Source: Steinernema hermaphroditum
Lineage: Eukaryota > Nematoda > Chromadorea > Rhabditida > Steinernematidae
Direction of reading: 5' to 3'
NCBI GenBank assembly: GCA_030435675.1
Contig: CM059625.1
Location: 7,874,001 to 7,938,000, forward strand
Length of the DNA stretch: 64,000 bases
A program made the position numbers and the translations under genes. Of the stretch, positions 27,205-38,676 are shown in pieces; the first letter of the stretch is position 1; the number at the start of each line of letters is the position of its first letter. The notes under the pieces were generated by a model, which was not told where the DNA came from, ran no database searches, and saw nothing but the letters and a program-made list of their open reading frames with translations.

Positions 27205-27737
27205 TCAAAAGAGGTACCAACATAAAATAATATTCATTAAAGCGGATAAGAAAAAGGAATTGCTTGGAGACAGAAGCGGTCGAGTAGTGGGAGTTGCGTT
27301 GCACAAATCGGACCCGCAAGAACATACCGAGGGGCTTGTTTTTGGATCACACCGAAGATCCTTCTGCGGAATAACCGACTTTTTGTATATCTTCAAGTCG
27401 CATCCTCTTATAACGAGATTTAAGTCTGAAGTACTGTTTCACTCTTTAAAATAGGCCTGCACTTACCTCCGCTATTCATCGTTATTTTAATACACTCTCC
27501 CTTTGTGCAGTTATAGGTTGGCAACGTGGAAAACTCGAGATCCGACGAATCCGCACAAAGAGGGTGTGCAGGAGGAACATTGTACACTTCATTCAAAAAG
27601 ACGCGCATCGTCGTTCGCGAGCTCATTTCTTCGCTGCTCAACTTAAGCTGAGAAATGCAGTGGTAGCATGATATGGAATCAGCAATTCGTGGGAGCACTA
27701 ATACGACGAACAGAAGGAGACCAGAGGCAGCGGTCAT
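27205..27737 (-). CDS. Single LU (Ly6/uPAR) domain GPI protein
   Basis: Two exons, 27737-27467 and 27404-27205; 471 bp, 156 aa from ATG 27737 (an in-frame ATG at 27809 would add 24 residues, but it puts the signal peptide off the N-terminus). MTAASGLLLFVVLVLP is the signal peptide. The mature part opens CYHC and closes with CSCGSDLCN, the LU signature, followed by a Thr/Pro/Ser spacer and a hydrophobic end (SALMNIILCWYLF), a GPI signal. This is the usual one-domain size for nematode LU proteins, unlike the triple-domain gene at 20367-22495. The function is inferred only from the fold. Confidence 0.8.
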
Positions 27738-27809
27738 CTTCTCATGAATGCAGGACCACCAAGCGAGGGACGCCGGTGGCTCCTCTGCCAATAGTGCGCT
27801 TGTTGTCAT

Positions 27810-29329
27810 GACAACGGGCGATCCACTTATGGCCCCCTCGTTCGATCAGAAAGCTCTAAACATCCTAATGCCGCCCGAATAAAAAATGTTTAAAACCAAC
27901 AGATTCAAAATCACAGTCATGTGCTATATACGATAGATGCCCAAAGTAACTCCAAAGAAGAGTTTCACGAAAGAATTAGAAGTTCTTGCAAGTGGACAGT
28001 TAGTTCAAACCAATAAGTAATCTTCTAAATAAATGATGGGCATCTTGAACAGCTGAGAGGACATACTGATTACTGAATTTCAGATACTCGGAAAGACCAA
28101 GTTAGGAAACTCTGTGATGACCAGAAATCATTTACGTGTACGCTCCATTGTAAGTGTGGTCATAAATAGATTTGCCAGTCAAATTCGAGACCCAAAAAAA
28201 TGACCTTTGTTTATAAGACATGTTAAGACAAAACCTACAATTCATGAAGAGTGAATAAATTCCGAAAGACGATTGTAGCTTCTGCGCATAGTAGCGTCCC
28301 ACTACGACTGAAATGGATAGACAACAATTCAATGTTTCGCCTGCAATACACTCCCTGAAAGTTCGGAGTTCTAGAAAGATACAATGCACCCAGTCAGAAG
28401 GTCAGCTCCGAGATTTACGACCTCTCCGACGCACATCTGGGTTTGTTCTGCTTCGAACATATGTACGTCTTCTTCGCAGCTCTTCCTTTACGACTCAACA
28501 AGAAAGCGCAAGTGATGACAACAAAGTCAGGCTCGACACTTTTGTTGCGATGATTTACAATGTGTCTTCACCGCTTGTTTAGCAACACCACCACAGACAA
28601 AAAAGTGTTACATCTGAGGTCATCCAAATATCCACGCCCTCCCCCAAGCAGGAGAGGCATCTACTTCTTTCCTTCGCTTACGGCTTTATCTTCTTCATCG
28701 TCTTCATACCGAACAAATAAATTGATGGTTATTTAAGTGCGTCTCAGAAATGACAGTCTGATTAATGGGGGCCGCCACAGGCTCATTGATATTAATGATC
28801 GAACCTTGCGGAACAACGCTAATGAAAAGATAGGCGCTCGTTATTCTCACTTTCCCTCGACTTGAGGTTCGCCGCATTCATCTTCGTGCTCGATTTCATC
28901 TCTCACCCCCCCTCACTTCGGTTACTGTAATTCGACTTTCGCGACTCTTCGCCAACCGACACCCGCATAAATACCTACTCGCCGGCCTAGTAAATACGGT
29001 GGGAACGCTGCGCTTGAATTCACGTTTCCTCATTGTGGGAGGAGTCCGGATTTGCAGTGATTTACGACAAAGTTCGTGTGTACGACTGTAGAATCCGAAG
29101 AGTATCAGTTGTCGTCGGCTAATCCCCCATATATCCTTAGCGCAATTGCCTCGAGGTATTTTGACTTCACACCGGATTTGTCACCTTTTTTCCTTATCGC
29201 TCTTTCGCGGAAAGCAAATCGAAACTGATGAGTGCAATATTTAGACAATGTTTTCTGTGCCCCGCCACCAAGAAGCTATTTATCTGTAATATTTGCTGCC
29301 AATTCAGACTGCAGAACTGTTCCTAAGCA
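27810..29329. other. No gene supported; promoter side of Wnt
   Basis: The open frames at 28132-28389 and 28313-28582 overlap on opposite strands and match nothing. Around 28680-28720 a short acidic minus-strand reading (EDDEEDKAV, then stop) lacks an acceptor. The rest is presumably upstream sequence of the Wnt gene and of the LU gene. Confidence 0.4.
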
Positions 29330-31052
29330 ATGAACTTCTGTCTCACGATTCTCCTTCTGCTTTCACTGTTTGATTCTTCAACGGCAATAGCATGGCTGTA
29401 AGGGCTAATAATTCGAGAACAAATTCGTGTTTTGTTGCAGCGCCATCGGAATGTCTTCTTCCAACATCAATCGTCAAGTTGGGAGTTCGGTCTGCGACAG
29501 TCTTCCGGGTCTCACACCCCGACAGAAGAAGTTCTGTCGCAACAATGTCGACACTATGGACAGCCTGCGGATGGGTGCGCGAACTGCCTACGCGGAGTGC
29601 CAGTTCCAATTCAATAAACGCAGGTGAGCGAATGATTCATTGAGTCATCTCCACTTCTTCTCTCCCGTTGACAAATGGCACAGTTAGCACTCGGCGTTAT
29701 GGCTCTGACGCTCCATCGCATTGGACCGCCATACTTTATTCGAGTGAAGATTTATTACCAACAATAATGCTCGTTGTTTCTAACGAATCCTCCAGAAAAG
29801 AATTCACCTAATCGATTGAGCCTTCGTGACCAAAAGCGTCCATATATCCAGCGAATCGTTCGGCATCGCACTGTTCTAAACACACTTTCGCAACAAACCC
29901 AGCCTTGATGTACAGCTGTTTGCTTGTGTTGCCTTGGCATGTTAAGCGTTCGATGCCATTAGCCACTTCACTTTATATTACTTTATATGGTCGCTACAGT
30001 CATGACTACTAGGACCAGTGGAGTGTCTTCCCATATGCACAAAGTCTTTAGATGGAACTGCACCATGATTGACCCTGTGACTTCGCAAGTGTTCGGCGAC
30101 GTCGTTCTAAAGGAAGGCACCCGGGAGGCCGCGTTCGTGCATGCCATCTCGGCCGCCGGAGTCGCCTATCGAGTCACGAAGGACTGTGCACGAGGAGTTA
30201 TCGACAAATGTGGTTGTGATATGAGCGCTTCAAGGTACGTGTAAGCACGCAACTCGCCTGAGTCACTGAAACAACACTAGACCCACAGCATCACCGGGGG
30301 AAAAGTTCAACTACAACGGATGCTCGGATAACGTCCAGTACGGAGTGCACCTCACCAGACAGTTCGTCAATGGCGCCGAGAACAGAAAAGACCGCAGGGA
30401 CAAGGCAGAGAAAAATCGAATTGTGATGAACATGCATAACAACAGAGCTGGTCGCGAGGTGTGTCTAACTGATTTAACCCGAAATATAAAAGGCGCTTTA
30501 GGTACTTTTGAACAGTTTACGCCGAGAATGCAAGTGCCACGGCCTGAGTGGATCATGTGAGATGAAAACATGCTGGGATGCCATGCCCCCCTTCAGGGAA
30601 ATTGGAACTATCATCAAAGATAAATTCGACGGTGCCACGGAAGTCCATTTGGTCATGGAGGAGAACAGACCCAAAATGGTTCGCAAAAATCCGATGTTCA
30701 AGAGGCACACGAACGCCGACTTGGTAAGCTGCGTGCGGAAAACTTACCACACAGTCTTCTTAGGTCTACATGGACGGCTCTCCGGATTACTGTGATCCTG
30801 ACCCGAAGAAGGGAGTGCTCGGTACACAGGGACGTCTGTGCAACATTTCGTCGCTTGGCATCGACGGATGCGATCTGGTAGGGCCTTGCTGAAAGATGTC
30901 CTTTACAGCCATCATTCCAGCTTTGTTGCCATAGAGGATACGAACGACGGGTGCACGTAGTTCAGGACAAATGCAACTGCAAGTTCCACTACTGCTGTCG
31001 TGTGGAGTGCGAAGTCTGCAATCGAACAGTGGAAACGCATATCTGTAGATAG
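29330..31052 (+). CDS. Wnt ligand (Wnt4/CWN-1-like)
   Basis: Secreted, lipid-modified Frizzled ligand. Seven exons: 29330-29397, 29441-29623, 30052-30234, 30281-30460, 30516-30723, 30764-30877 and 30921-31052; 1068 bp, 355 aa, the usual Wnt length. A signal peptide ([14 protein letters not shown]) precedes QFNKRRWNC, the [17 protein letters not shown] helix, the palmitoleoylated serine hairpin [10 protein letters not shown] with KTCW, FDGATEV and the Cys-rich C-terminal domain ([20 protein letters not shown]). TREAAF, FDGATEV and PPFREIG are most like Wnt4 in my memory, and C. elegans CWN-1 is usually placed with it, but paralogue assignment needs a tree. Intron 2 (428 bp) is long for this window; the donor at 30461 (gtgtct) was chosen because it restores the valine before LRRECKC. 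Confidence 0.95.
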
Positions 31053-31173
31053 AGTTGGAGGGGCCGAGACGAAACGAGACCAGGAGCAGCGAATATACTG
31101 ATGGCGTCCTAGCTGCGCAACAGTGTGCCACAAATTACAAATCGAGAAATTCATTTCACTTATTACCAGTTCC

Positions 31174-31179
31174 AATAAA
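31174..31179 (+). terminator. Poly(A) signal of the Wnt gene
   Basis: AATAAA 122 bp after the Wnt stop codon, followed by T-rich sequence. Confidence 0.5.
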
Positions 31180-31310
31180 AATTTTTAGCGAACTTGAGTA
31201 TACAGGTAGAAGGTTTTGATACAGTTTTGCTGTGAGATTACCACATAAAGCCAAATAGATCATGCAACAGAACTCGTGAGATCAAGAAAAAAGACAGGAA
31301 GGCAGATATA

Positions 31311-32760
31311 TTATACATACACCACGGTCGATTCATCGAAGAGTTGGTCTTCCCATTGAACCGTCTTGGTGGGAAGGGTGCGTGCTCGTGCTTTGGTGGG
31401 ATTCGGACGGAGACTGGAGCGACGCTCGTAGAGGGAGGTACACGGTTCGGAGTTTCTTGCCTTCCTGATTCTAGCGCAGTTCATCTAAACTCTTAGTCTC
31501 AGGCAATGATCGAGTGTGGTGTGTCATACGTTTTCGAGGGGGAAAAGTTCTTCTGCATAGCCACTGTCCCAAGAGGACGAAACAGACCCGCCCCGCGACC
31601 TCTTCGAGCAAATGGAATAGGAGGAATGCCGCCTCGGAGACGGTTCGTCGCTCATGAGGAAAGATGCTATCTGCTGCATGTTGTGATAGTTTTCGGAGTT
31701 ATCGGCTGTTTCGAGAAGAACGGTGAAAAGCATCGCCTGGAGAGAAGCGTTTCGATAGCGCGACTGTGAGAGGACTTTGAGAAGAACCCGGTCACGGAAG
31801 TAGGTGAGCATGCATCGACTTATGTCGAAGGAGCTGTTAAAGGTCTGAAAATAACACGTAAGCCGATTTGAGAGGAACCAGTTGTTACCTTCAGAGGGTA
31901 CAGCATTGCACGGGCGGTAGGAATAATCTGTGAGCTTAGCTTATCCCAAAGCTCAATGAGGATATCAACTTTTTCGTCTAGATCCACTTTGCACAGGTCT
32001 TCCTTTGTGCAGGAAAAGGCTTTGCAAGCGTTGTTTTCCAAGGTGGCGGCGGCGGCTCCATCCTGAAAAGGCCAACCTTTGTCACCGAGACGACGCTCTG
32101 CTACCAACCGATTCCGTGATAAAATTTATCATTGACAGCATATTTTGTTCGTCGCATTGCTCGAGGGCTTCTGCCACTTGCGCTCGGGAAGCATAGTCCA
32201 TTTCGTCGCCTTTGAAGGCCGTAAGAATGGTCAAGTGGCATCTAAAGGCCCACTAATGAGACCCTTTAAACGGAGTTTGGACTTACGCATAGAATGAACA
32301 GGAAGATTTTGGGGTTTTAGGCGAATGTGACGTGGAAGAGTCAGTGGACTTCCATGTTCCGCATTCAGACAGCCCACGGACATGTGAATAGTCTAAAAGA
32401 TACGTGATAAGCGAGTTCCCTTACGTCAGATGACACAGCTCTATGGAAGAAACGACTTCAATGCGTTCATTTGATAAGAAACGAAATTTATTTCCGGTAG
32501 TAAAGAAGTTTCATATTCGATACGATATAAGAGGCAAAAGAAAAGAGGCCACTGCTAAGCACTTCGCAATTGTATTATTTGACTAGCATTAACTAGAGCA
32601 ACTCAAAAACACAAAAACTCAGAGCATAAAGTGCAAAGTGTTGCAACGGAAGCGTGCAAAAATGTTTAATAGACAACGCGAGACCATCGTCTTTAAGTAT
32701 AACGATAAAAAAATATAAGCACAACTCACTTATAGCAGCAGGGTGAACCGTTCCGTACAT
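31311..32760 (-). CDS. Protor/PRR5-like (HbrB family) TORC2 subunit
   Basis: Six exons: 32760-32730, 32392-32287, 32241-32109, 32062-31889, 31844-31530 and 31484-31311; 933 bp, 310 aa. The core matches the HbrB domain of vertebrate PRR5/Protor: a leading helix (HLTILTAFKG), then LIELWDKLSSQIIPT with AMLYPL, then YFRDRVLLKV, and a helix pair ending ENYHNMQQIASFL. In PRR5 the same order is WDxxxxxTLPTLQAIFYP, FRDLVLLKV and GYLQLEELV. Protor binds Rictor in mTORC2 and supports SGK/Akt phosphorylation. The C-terminal third is basic and Ser-rich (SKRSRGGSVSSSWD, YERRSSLRPNP), a likely phosphorylated tail. Two donors are weak (gttggt, gtatga). I know of no well-established Protor in C. elegans, so this gene could help place the species. 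Confidence 0.8.
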
Positions 32761-33560
32761 CCTAACGCAGTGACAATGATGTGTTTGCTTTCCACTCGCG
32801 CTATTGCACCTGGTCGGAGTGTGATAACGGCGTCACCCTTTTAAGGCCCTCACACGTTATCAGCCGGTGTTAATAAATAAGAAACCAAAAATTGCGCTGC
32901 GCTTTGTCCCGTTCGGGTCAAGCGTTGCTATTGATAGCACTACGATGGACACCGATCTGCATCTTGACGACAAGCTATTAAGGACGGCGCTATTCTCAGC
33001 GGCGCGGCGCCGAAGTTATCAGTGATCAAACAGCCATCAGACTATCGATCGCAGATTCTTCTGCTAAGGAAGTGCATCGGAACCGACGAACAATGACACT
33101 TGCGTATTTCCTATTAATAGAAAGGAAGTACGAGTGATAGCTTCATGCAAAGACGTGTCGTACTTCTGAAGAATCACACTAGACACACACATCGACGTAT
33201 CTTTCACTTTGTTTTTGCAAACTATCGAAATGCAAAAACGTTGTTTGGAGTATGCCGTGACTGTGTAAGCCGCTTTTGAGTTTTCTGCGTGTTTGACCGT
33301 TCGCTGTGGTATGTCATCGGTTAGAAAGTCGAAGATCAAACACAACTCAGTGCAGGTAGCGGTGATAACGAGGTGATCCCCTCAAAAACCAAAGCCCAAA
33401 TTTGCATCATCTTCGAAATTGAACCCTACCTCATCAAGTTTTCAGACAGCTACATGGCGTGACATCTAGCAATTAAGAATATTACAAAATAAATAATTCA
33501 GAACAGAGTCTCAGATGTCGTTCGTCTTTCATCACATTCGAGAGATTAAGCGGCACCACG
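32761..33560. other. Divergent promoter region, no gene
   Basis: Lies between the Protor-like gene (minus) and the guanylate cyclase (plus). A 93-codon minus frame at 33064-33345 has no recognisable domain. An acceptor-like gagtctcag at 33513 may mark the 5' end of the cyclase mRNA. Confidence 0.4.
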
Positions 33561-36135
33561 ATGGTAGGTTTTAATTTTCGCTACCGTAATATTTGACCGT
33601 AAACTTAGTTTGGCTTCATCCACGAAAGCATTCGACAGCTTATGCTTCGCAAGTATGGAGAAGAGTTCTGGATGAGCGTTTTGTAGGTGACCCTCGCTGA
33701 TTCAGAGACTTTTGAAGTTTAGGGAGCGAGCAGGATTCGAAAGTGGGAAGGAAAACATCGCTAATCACTACTATGCTGACTCGGATACTTACGCGCTTGT
33801 TGATAGCGTCAGCGCAATGGCGAGTAACGTCGAGTATTACTGTATCCCGACATGAAAATGTCTTTGTCTAGAGATGCCTCGCGAGCAAGTCTGGGAAATG
33901 TATGGAAGCTTCCTTATCGAGTACACCATGGAGATCGGATGGGACGAGCTAGTGCGCACCATGAGCCCAAATTTGAAAGGATTCCTCGACAACTTGGACT
34001 CTTTGCACTACTTCATTGACCACGTCGTCTACAAGGCGAACCTTCGAGGACCTTCGTTCCGATGTGAGGAAAACGAAGACGGCACCATCACGCTTCATTA
34101 CTTCACTGGGCGGCCTGGACTATATCCAATCGTCAAAGGCATGTCACTTACGACTGATAACGCGCATTGCAAAGTTAAGGTGTGCTGAGAGAGGTGGCCC
34201 GCCGTGTGTTCAAAATGGACATCACGCTATCAGTGACCGGCCGAACCCAACGCAGTGTTCAGATGACCACTGGCGAACGCATAGAGGAGCACGTTATCTT
34301 TCACATAAAGGTAGCGTTGATAGCGTGACCGTGGTCACTACAGCACGGGGGAAATTAAAAGCGACACAGAGCTCATCAAATGTAAATTTAGCTCATGGGA
34401 ACAAAAAACGAGTCGTCACTTTCCTCTGAGTCGGCGATTGCCCAGCAAGCCATCGACAACTTCGACCAGGGAATCCTTCGAGTGACCTCGTTGGACTTCT
34501 CGAACTGCTTTCCTTATCACGTTATCGTCGATCAGGATTGCAGAATCGTGCAAGTGGGAATGTACTTATAGTAAGTGCAGCACTTCTTATCGCGGTCGAC
34601 GACAGACATTAAGCAACCACATTCCAAGTGAACTTCTCGAACCAGGAACACCACTGCTTCGAGTCTTCGAGATCAATCGTCCTCAGATTCCGCTAGATTT
34701 CGACAACATTTGCAACTTCATCAACGCCGTCTTTGTACTTCAGGTTCGAAACGCTCCAATGGAGATACGGAGGCAGACAATGCATAGAGGATCCGACGTG
34801 TATGAATGCACTATGCAAGAAAAAAAAACAAGCGCTTTATTTAGCAGCGATATGAAATCCGATCAGAGTCAGGGCCAACATCTAAAGTTGAAAGGGCAGA
34901 TGATGTTGCTCGACTCGAAAACGCACCTCATATACATTTGCTCGCCTTACGTGACCAGTATTCCCGAGCTTCTACAATACGGAATGCGCTTGAGTGCGAT
35001 GCCTCTGCACGACGCCACTCGAGATTTGATTCTGCTCAATCAGCAACGTCTTAGTGACGTTGAAGTTAAGTAAGCCAAGGTGACAACAAGGAAGTAACGG
35101 TAGAAAAGCGGATTTTAGTCTACAACTAGAGGCGAACAATGAGCAACTGGAGCAGCTAGCTAAAGACCTCGAGGCAGAGAAGGGAAAGACGGACGCACTG
35201 TTGAAGGAGATGCTTCCCGCTACTGTAGCCACACAGCTCATCAAAGGAGAGGAAGTGGACGCTTGTGAGTATTATTCAGCACCGCATAGGAGAAGTTTTT
35301 TCATCTAGGTGAATACGATGAAGCCACAGTCATGTTTTGTGACGTGCCCAACTTCCAATCCATCGTTCCCCACAGCGAACCAAAGGAAGTCGTCCACTTA
35401 CTAAACGACTTGTTTACCAAATTCGATCGTCTCGTAATCTTGCATGACGTGAGAACTGTTATTGTTGGAAAGCGGTTATCACCGTCTTTGTAGGTGTACA
35501 AGGTAGAAACAGTCGGCGACAGCTATATGACTGTCGGTGGTCTCCCAGACATCATCGAGAATCACGCGGAAAAGATTTGTCACGTGGCGCTCGGAATGTT
35601 ATGGGAAGCGCGCACCGTTCTTGATCCGATTACGTCGAAGCCACTCCAGATAAGGGCCGGCATCCATTGTGGCCCGATCGTGGCAGGGGTAGTCGGCGCA
35701 AAGATGCCACGGTAAGACAACAAACAGAGATGACTACACACTACGGAATGTAGATACTGTCTTTTTGGCGATACCGTAAACACGGCGTCTCGTATGGAGA
35801 GTCACAGCCCGACAGGGCGCATTCACTGCAGCGAAGCAGCGTACAAATGTGCCCAGAGAACGGGGCGATTTGAGTTTGCCACACGAGGAAAAGTTCAGAT
35901 CAAAGGCAAAGGGGAAATGGAAACGCACTTCTTGATGCGCAGCTACAAAAAGTCCATCTGGGAGATAATTTCCCGCCAGCGCGGTAGGTACAAGTCTAAA
36001 TCAGAAACCTTATCGAATACGCCTTCAGACGAGAATGTGAACAGCATCGACGGATACGCCGAGCTCATGGACGGCATAGAAGACGACCTTCTCGCAGGAG
36101 ATCGCCAAACATCGAAGAGTTGCTCCATATCCTAA
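33561..36135 (+). CDS. gcy: Atypical 'soluble' guanylate cyclase (H-NOX type)
   Basis: Makes cGMP; H-NOX-type nematode cyclases act in gas-sensing neurons. Exons: 33561-33563 (just the ATG), 33609-33682, 33723-33823, 33872-34138, 34180-34310, 34392-34570, 34614-35069, 35119-35264, 35309-35448, 35494-35711 and 35754-36135; 2097 bp, 698 aa. Order: H-NOX haem domain ([12 protein letters not shown], proximal His in LDSLHYFI, then PSFRC), H-NOXA/PAS-like domain ([20 protein letters not shown]), coiled coil ([17 protein letters not shown]), then cyclase domain. In the cyclase both metal aspartates (FCDVPNF, VGDSYM), the guanine-binding Glu (YKVETVGD) and Cys (CLFGDTVN), and the N/R pair (NTASRMES) are all present. 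This suggests a self-sufficient, homodimer-capable enzyme, unlike vertebrate beta1, which lacks the metal sites. The intron at 34139-34179 is GC-AG. Confidence 0.93.
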
Positions 36136-36841
36136 TTGATAATACTTATTTGCTGCTGTGCAATTAACCACAAAGAGCACGTTAGAACGAGCGTTTCGAT
36201 CCACAAATTACAAGAAATAGATTTATCATAAATCATATGAACGGCCCCCTTACGCCCCCTTTGACCCGGCGTATGAGATGCTCGGGGAGGCGTGCGACTT
36301 CTTCCGGAATTACCAAAAAAAAAAACAAATGCCGCGGATGTGCCCATAAGTGCCTGAACGGAATTCCCTTCACCAGTTTGTCTCCGTTGCGCTCTTTTGT
36401 TTGTGGCTGTTAGCGATTTATTGCCCACTGAATATCGAGCTCACTTTCTGCAGCGCTGAAATTAAGTGAGCGTCTCAGAAGGCACAAGTAGGTTGGTAGC
36501 AGGCGCTGCTGAGTGTTGTGCTGTGCGACATCTGTGCACGAAATATGAGTTTTCATTGGGGAAAAGTGACAGCACGCGCTCTCAAGGGAATTTACAAAGC
36601 CGCATTTCGATTGGTCTCGGTCGTAGATAGCTATGAGTCGAAACGCGAAAACCGGGATTTCGCATTAACTTTAGCCGTGGCTGGCGTTATGAGAGAAACA
36701 AGCGTTCTTCTCACGTCTATGTTTATCCGAATACTACGTCCTTGCGATATGCGATACTTCAGATCGATTTGTCGGCTTCACTAGGCTTCGACATCTTCCG
36801 TAGTTGCACATACAAAAGATATTTTCACTTCTGCAGCTCCG
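36136..36841. other. Intergenic, no firm gene
   Basis: A plus frame at 36518-36784 has no family resemblance. The downstream gene's first usable ATG follows an acceptor (cacttctgcag) by five bases, so either a spliced leader or an unseen 5' exon joins there. Confidence 0.35.
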
Positions 36842-38241
36842 ATGGCTTTTTACTTCGCACTGCTCAACGTTTCCAACGCCCATCTGGACAACAGACTGCA
36901 TCACGGTAACCGCCGCTCACGGTCTACGAGCAGCAGACCTACAAATACCGAGCGGAGACACTCTTTTTCGTCGGCCACCAGCAACGAGGTCGTTAACGAC
37001 TATCGACTCTTACCCAGGTATGTAGAACTTCTCCTACTGTACGACATTACTGGTTGTTGCTGTTGGTACTTCACCCCAGCCAAAAGAGGCATAGAATACC
37101 AAAACCATCAAACGACAAAGTGTCAGATTCGTTGCCAGAACAAGTACTTCAGGCCCCGAATACTGTCATCTCAATCAGTCGCTCGACCTCCAACTCCACC
37201 CCAGCGAAGATCTCACGAAAACATAGCAAGCAATTCAGGAGGAACTGCACAATCGAATAGCAATCAGCATAAAGCCGATCGGAGCTACAGTCAAGACCGC
37301 TGTGACTCCACCACATCCACTTCCCACTCCAAGAACCTAACGCAGAATCACTTGCGTAACATTAAAAAAGTGACTTTTGAGACAGACAGAAATGGCGAAG
37401 TCGTCAACCATCATAGCCGTCGAGTTCCTTTTTTAGGTCTGTGCATTCTGAGATCAGTGTTAATCGTTAATTCCTTTAGGAGATCCCGAAGCATGGGAGA
37501 AAGGGATGACTGGATATCCGACTACCGGTCACCGACAGCCCAACGACGAGAATCCAGAATATCGCTGGAAATGGATCGCCAAGCTGCGGCACCTAAGTGC
37601 CGAACGACGCGGTCAGCGGAGCAGTTCCACCAAGGAGAGCAAGTTTCTTGTAGAGCCCAAAGCACATCGACAGAGGAAATTAGTGGCCGCTGTGAGTATT
37701 GCGGACGAGGAGACAGAGATCTGGACGTCCACACCTCCCCCCGCTTATCCCGGAATCACAGACACTCCTCCGGAAGCTCTCATCGAAACATCATCCGACG
37801 ACTTCTCCGAATCTTCACCTGAAAGTGCGTCCAGATTTTCCTCCGATCAAAGGTACATTAGATACAGGGAAGTTCGAAGTTCCCAATACATGAGTAACTT
37901 CAGCTCTGTTAGCGATTTGTTTGACAAAAAGCTGCCGTCGAAAAGGAAATTATCCGGGATGAACAGGTACGATTCCACAAATGTGCGCACATAATAGTCT
38001 CCCACATAGAATTTCGCGCAAGCCGTGGAGAATCCTAACTGAAAACAATGCCCTTGATGCCTCTTGGAAGAGCACAAAGAGTTTGATTACAATGGAGAAC
38101 TTTGAAAGAATATTCACATTTAATGGACACCGTCCGAACACTTTCAGGTAAGTCACTATTTTTGGCTGTTCTTCATGTGGAGCACATAGGATTCTCCGAG
38201 AAACCTCGAACTGCTCAGAACCGATCTCCGTCCTCAACTAA
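36842..38241 (+). CDS. Unrecognised basic, Ser/Arg-rich protein
   Basis: Six exons keep one frame: 36842-37017, 37080-37143, 37205-37436, 37480-37966, 38010-38147 and 38190-38241; 1149 bp, 382 aa. Introns are 42-62 bp, the local norm. The N-terminal half is low-complexity (many S, N, R, H). Patches that look conserved are KKVTFETDRNGEVVNHHSRR, DPEAWEKGMTGYP, YRWKWIAKLRHLSAERR, SSVSDLFDKKLPSKRK and MENFERIFTFNGHRPNTFR. No membrane segment or signal peptide is seen; a cytoplasmic or nuclear regulator is likely, but that is a guess. The N-terminus is uncertain, because the first exon also reads in another frame up to a possible donor near 36906. The exon at 37480 contains an internal gtgagt (37692) that could be used alternatively. 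Confidence 0.65.
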
Positions 38242-38676
38242 GAGGCTGAAGCATCGATGTGAAGTTCGTCTGATTCTGTTAATTAAATAAACTAGGTACA
38301 CTAATAGCAGTAAACAAAAAACGGTCGTTTATTACTTATGCATCTAATCTGAAAAAGCACGTAAAGCGACAGAGTTTACACCGTATGAGTTAAATATGAT
38401 TATGCATAGAACGGTGAATGGAACGACCAGTGAATGGAAACCGCATTGAAGTGAAAGGAAATCTCAAAGGATTATGAAGAACCGTAGTGAACATTGGGCG
38501 AAAGATATGTTGCAAGTCTAGATGCAAAGTGAAAGAGGACCTGCATGGGCAGAAGTGACATCTGAAGCCAAATAGTCTCTGATAAAATTGTAGATATAAT
38601 CTCAGGAACAAATGTCAAGTAGAATTAGCTTTTGCTACCGAATCGAAAAATCTTCCTAAGGGCACTTCCGCTAGAT
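38242..38676. other. Convergent 3' flanks
   Basis: Between the stop of the plus gene (38241) and the stop of PLC-gamma (38677). AATAAA at 38286-38291 probably serves the plus gene. No coding exon is seen. Confidence 0.5.

Noticed and set aside
28313..28582. 89-codon plus frame overlapping an 85-codon minus frame
   Set aside because: Antiparallel overlap, no homology, no splice context.
33064..33345. 93-codon minus frame upstream of the cyclase
   Set aside because: No family, no splice partner, lies in a divergent promoter interval.
36842..37822. Single uninterrupted 326-codon frame
   Set aside because: From 37480 on, another frame continues in phase with good splice sites to 38241. The long frame is partly intron read-through (37018-37079, 37144-37204, 37437-37479) and partly a shadow.
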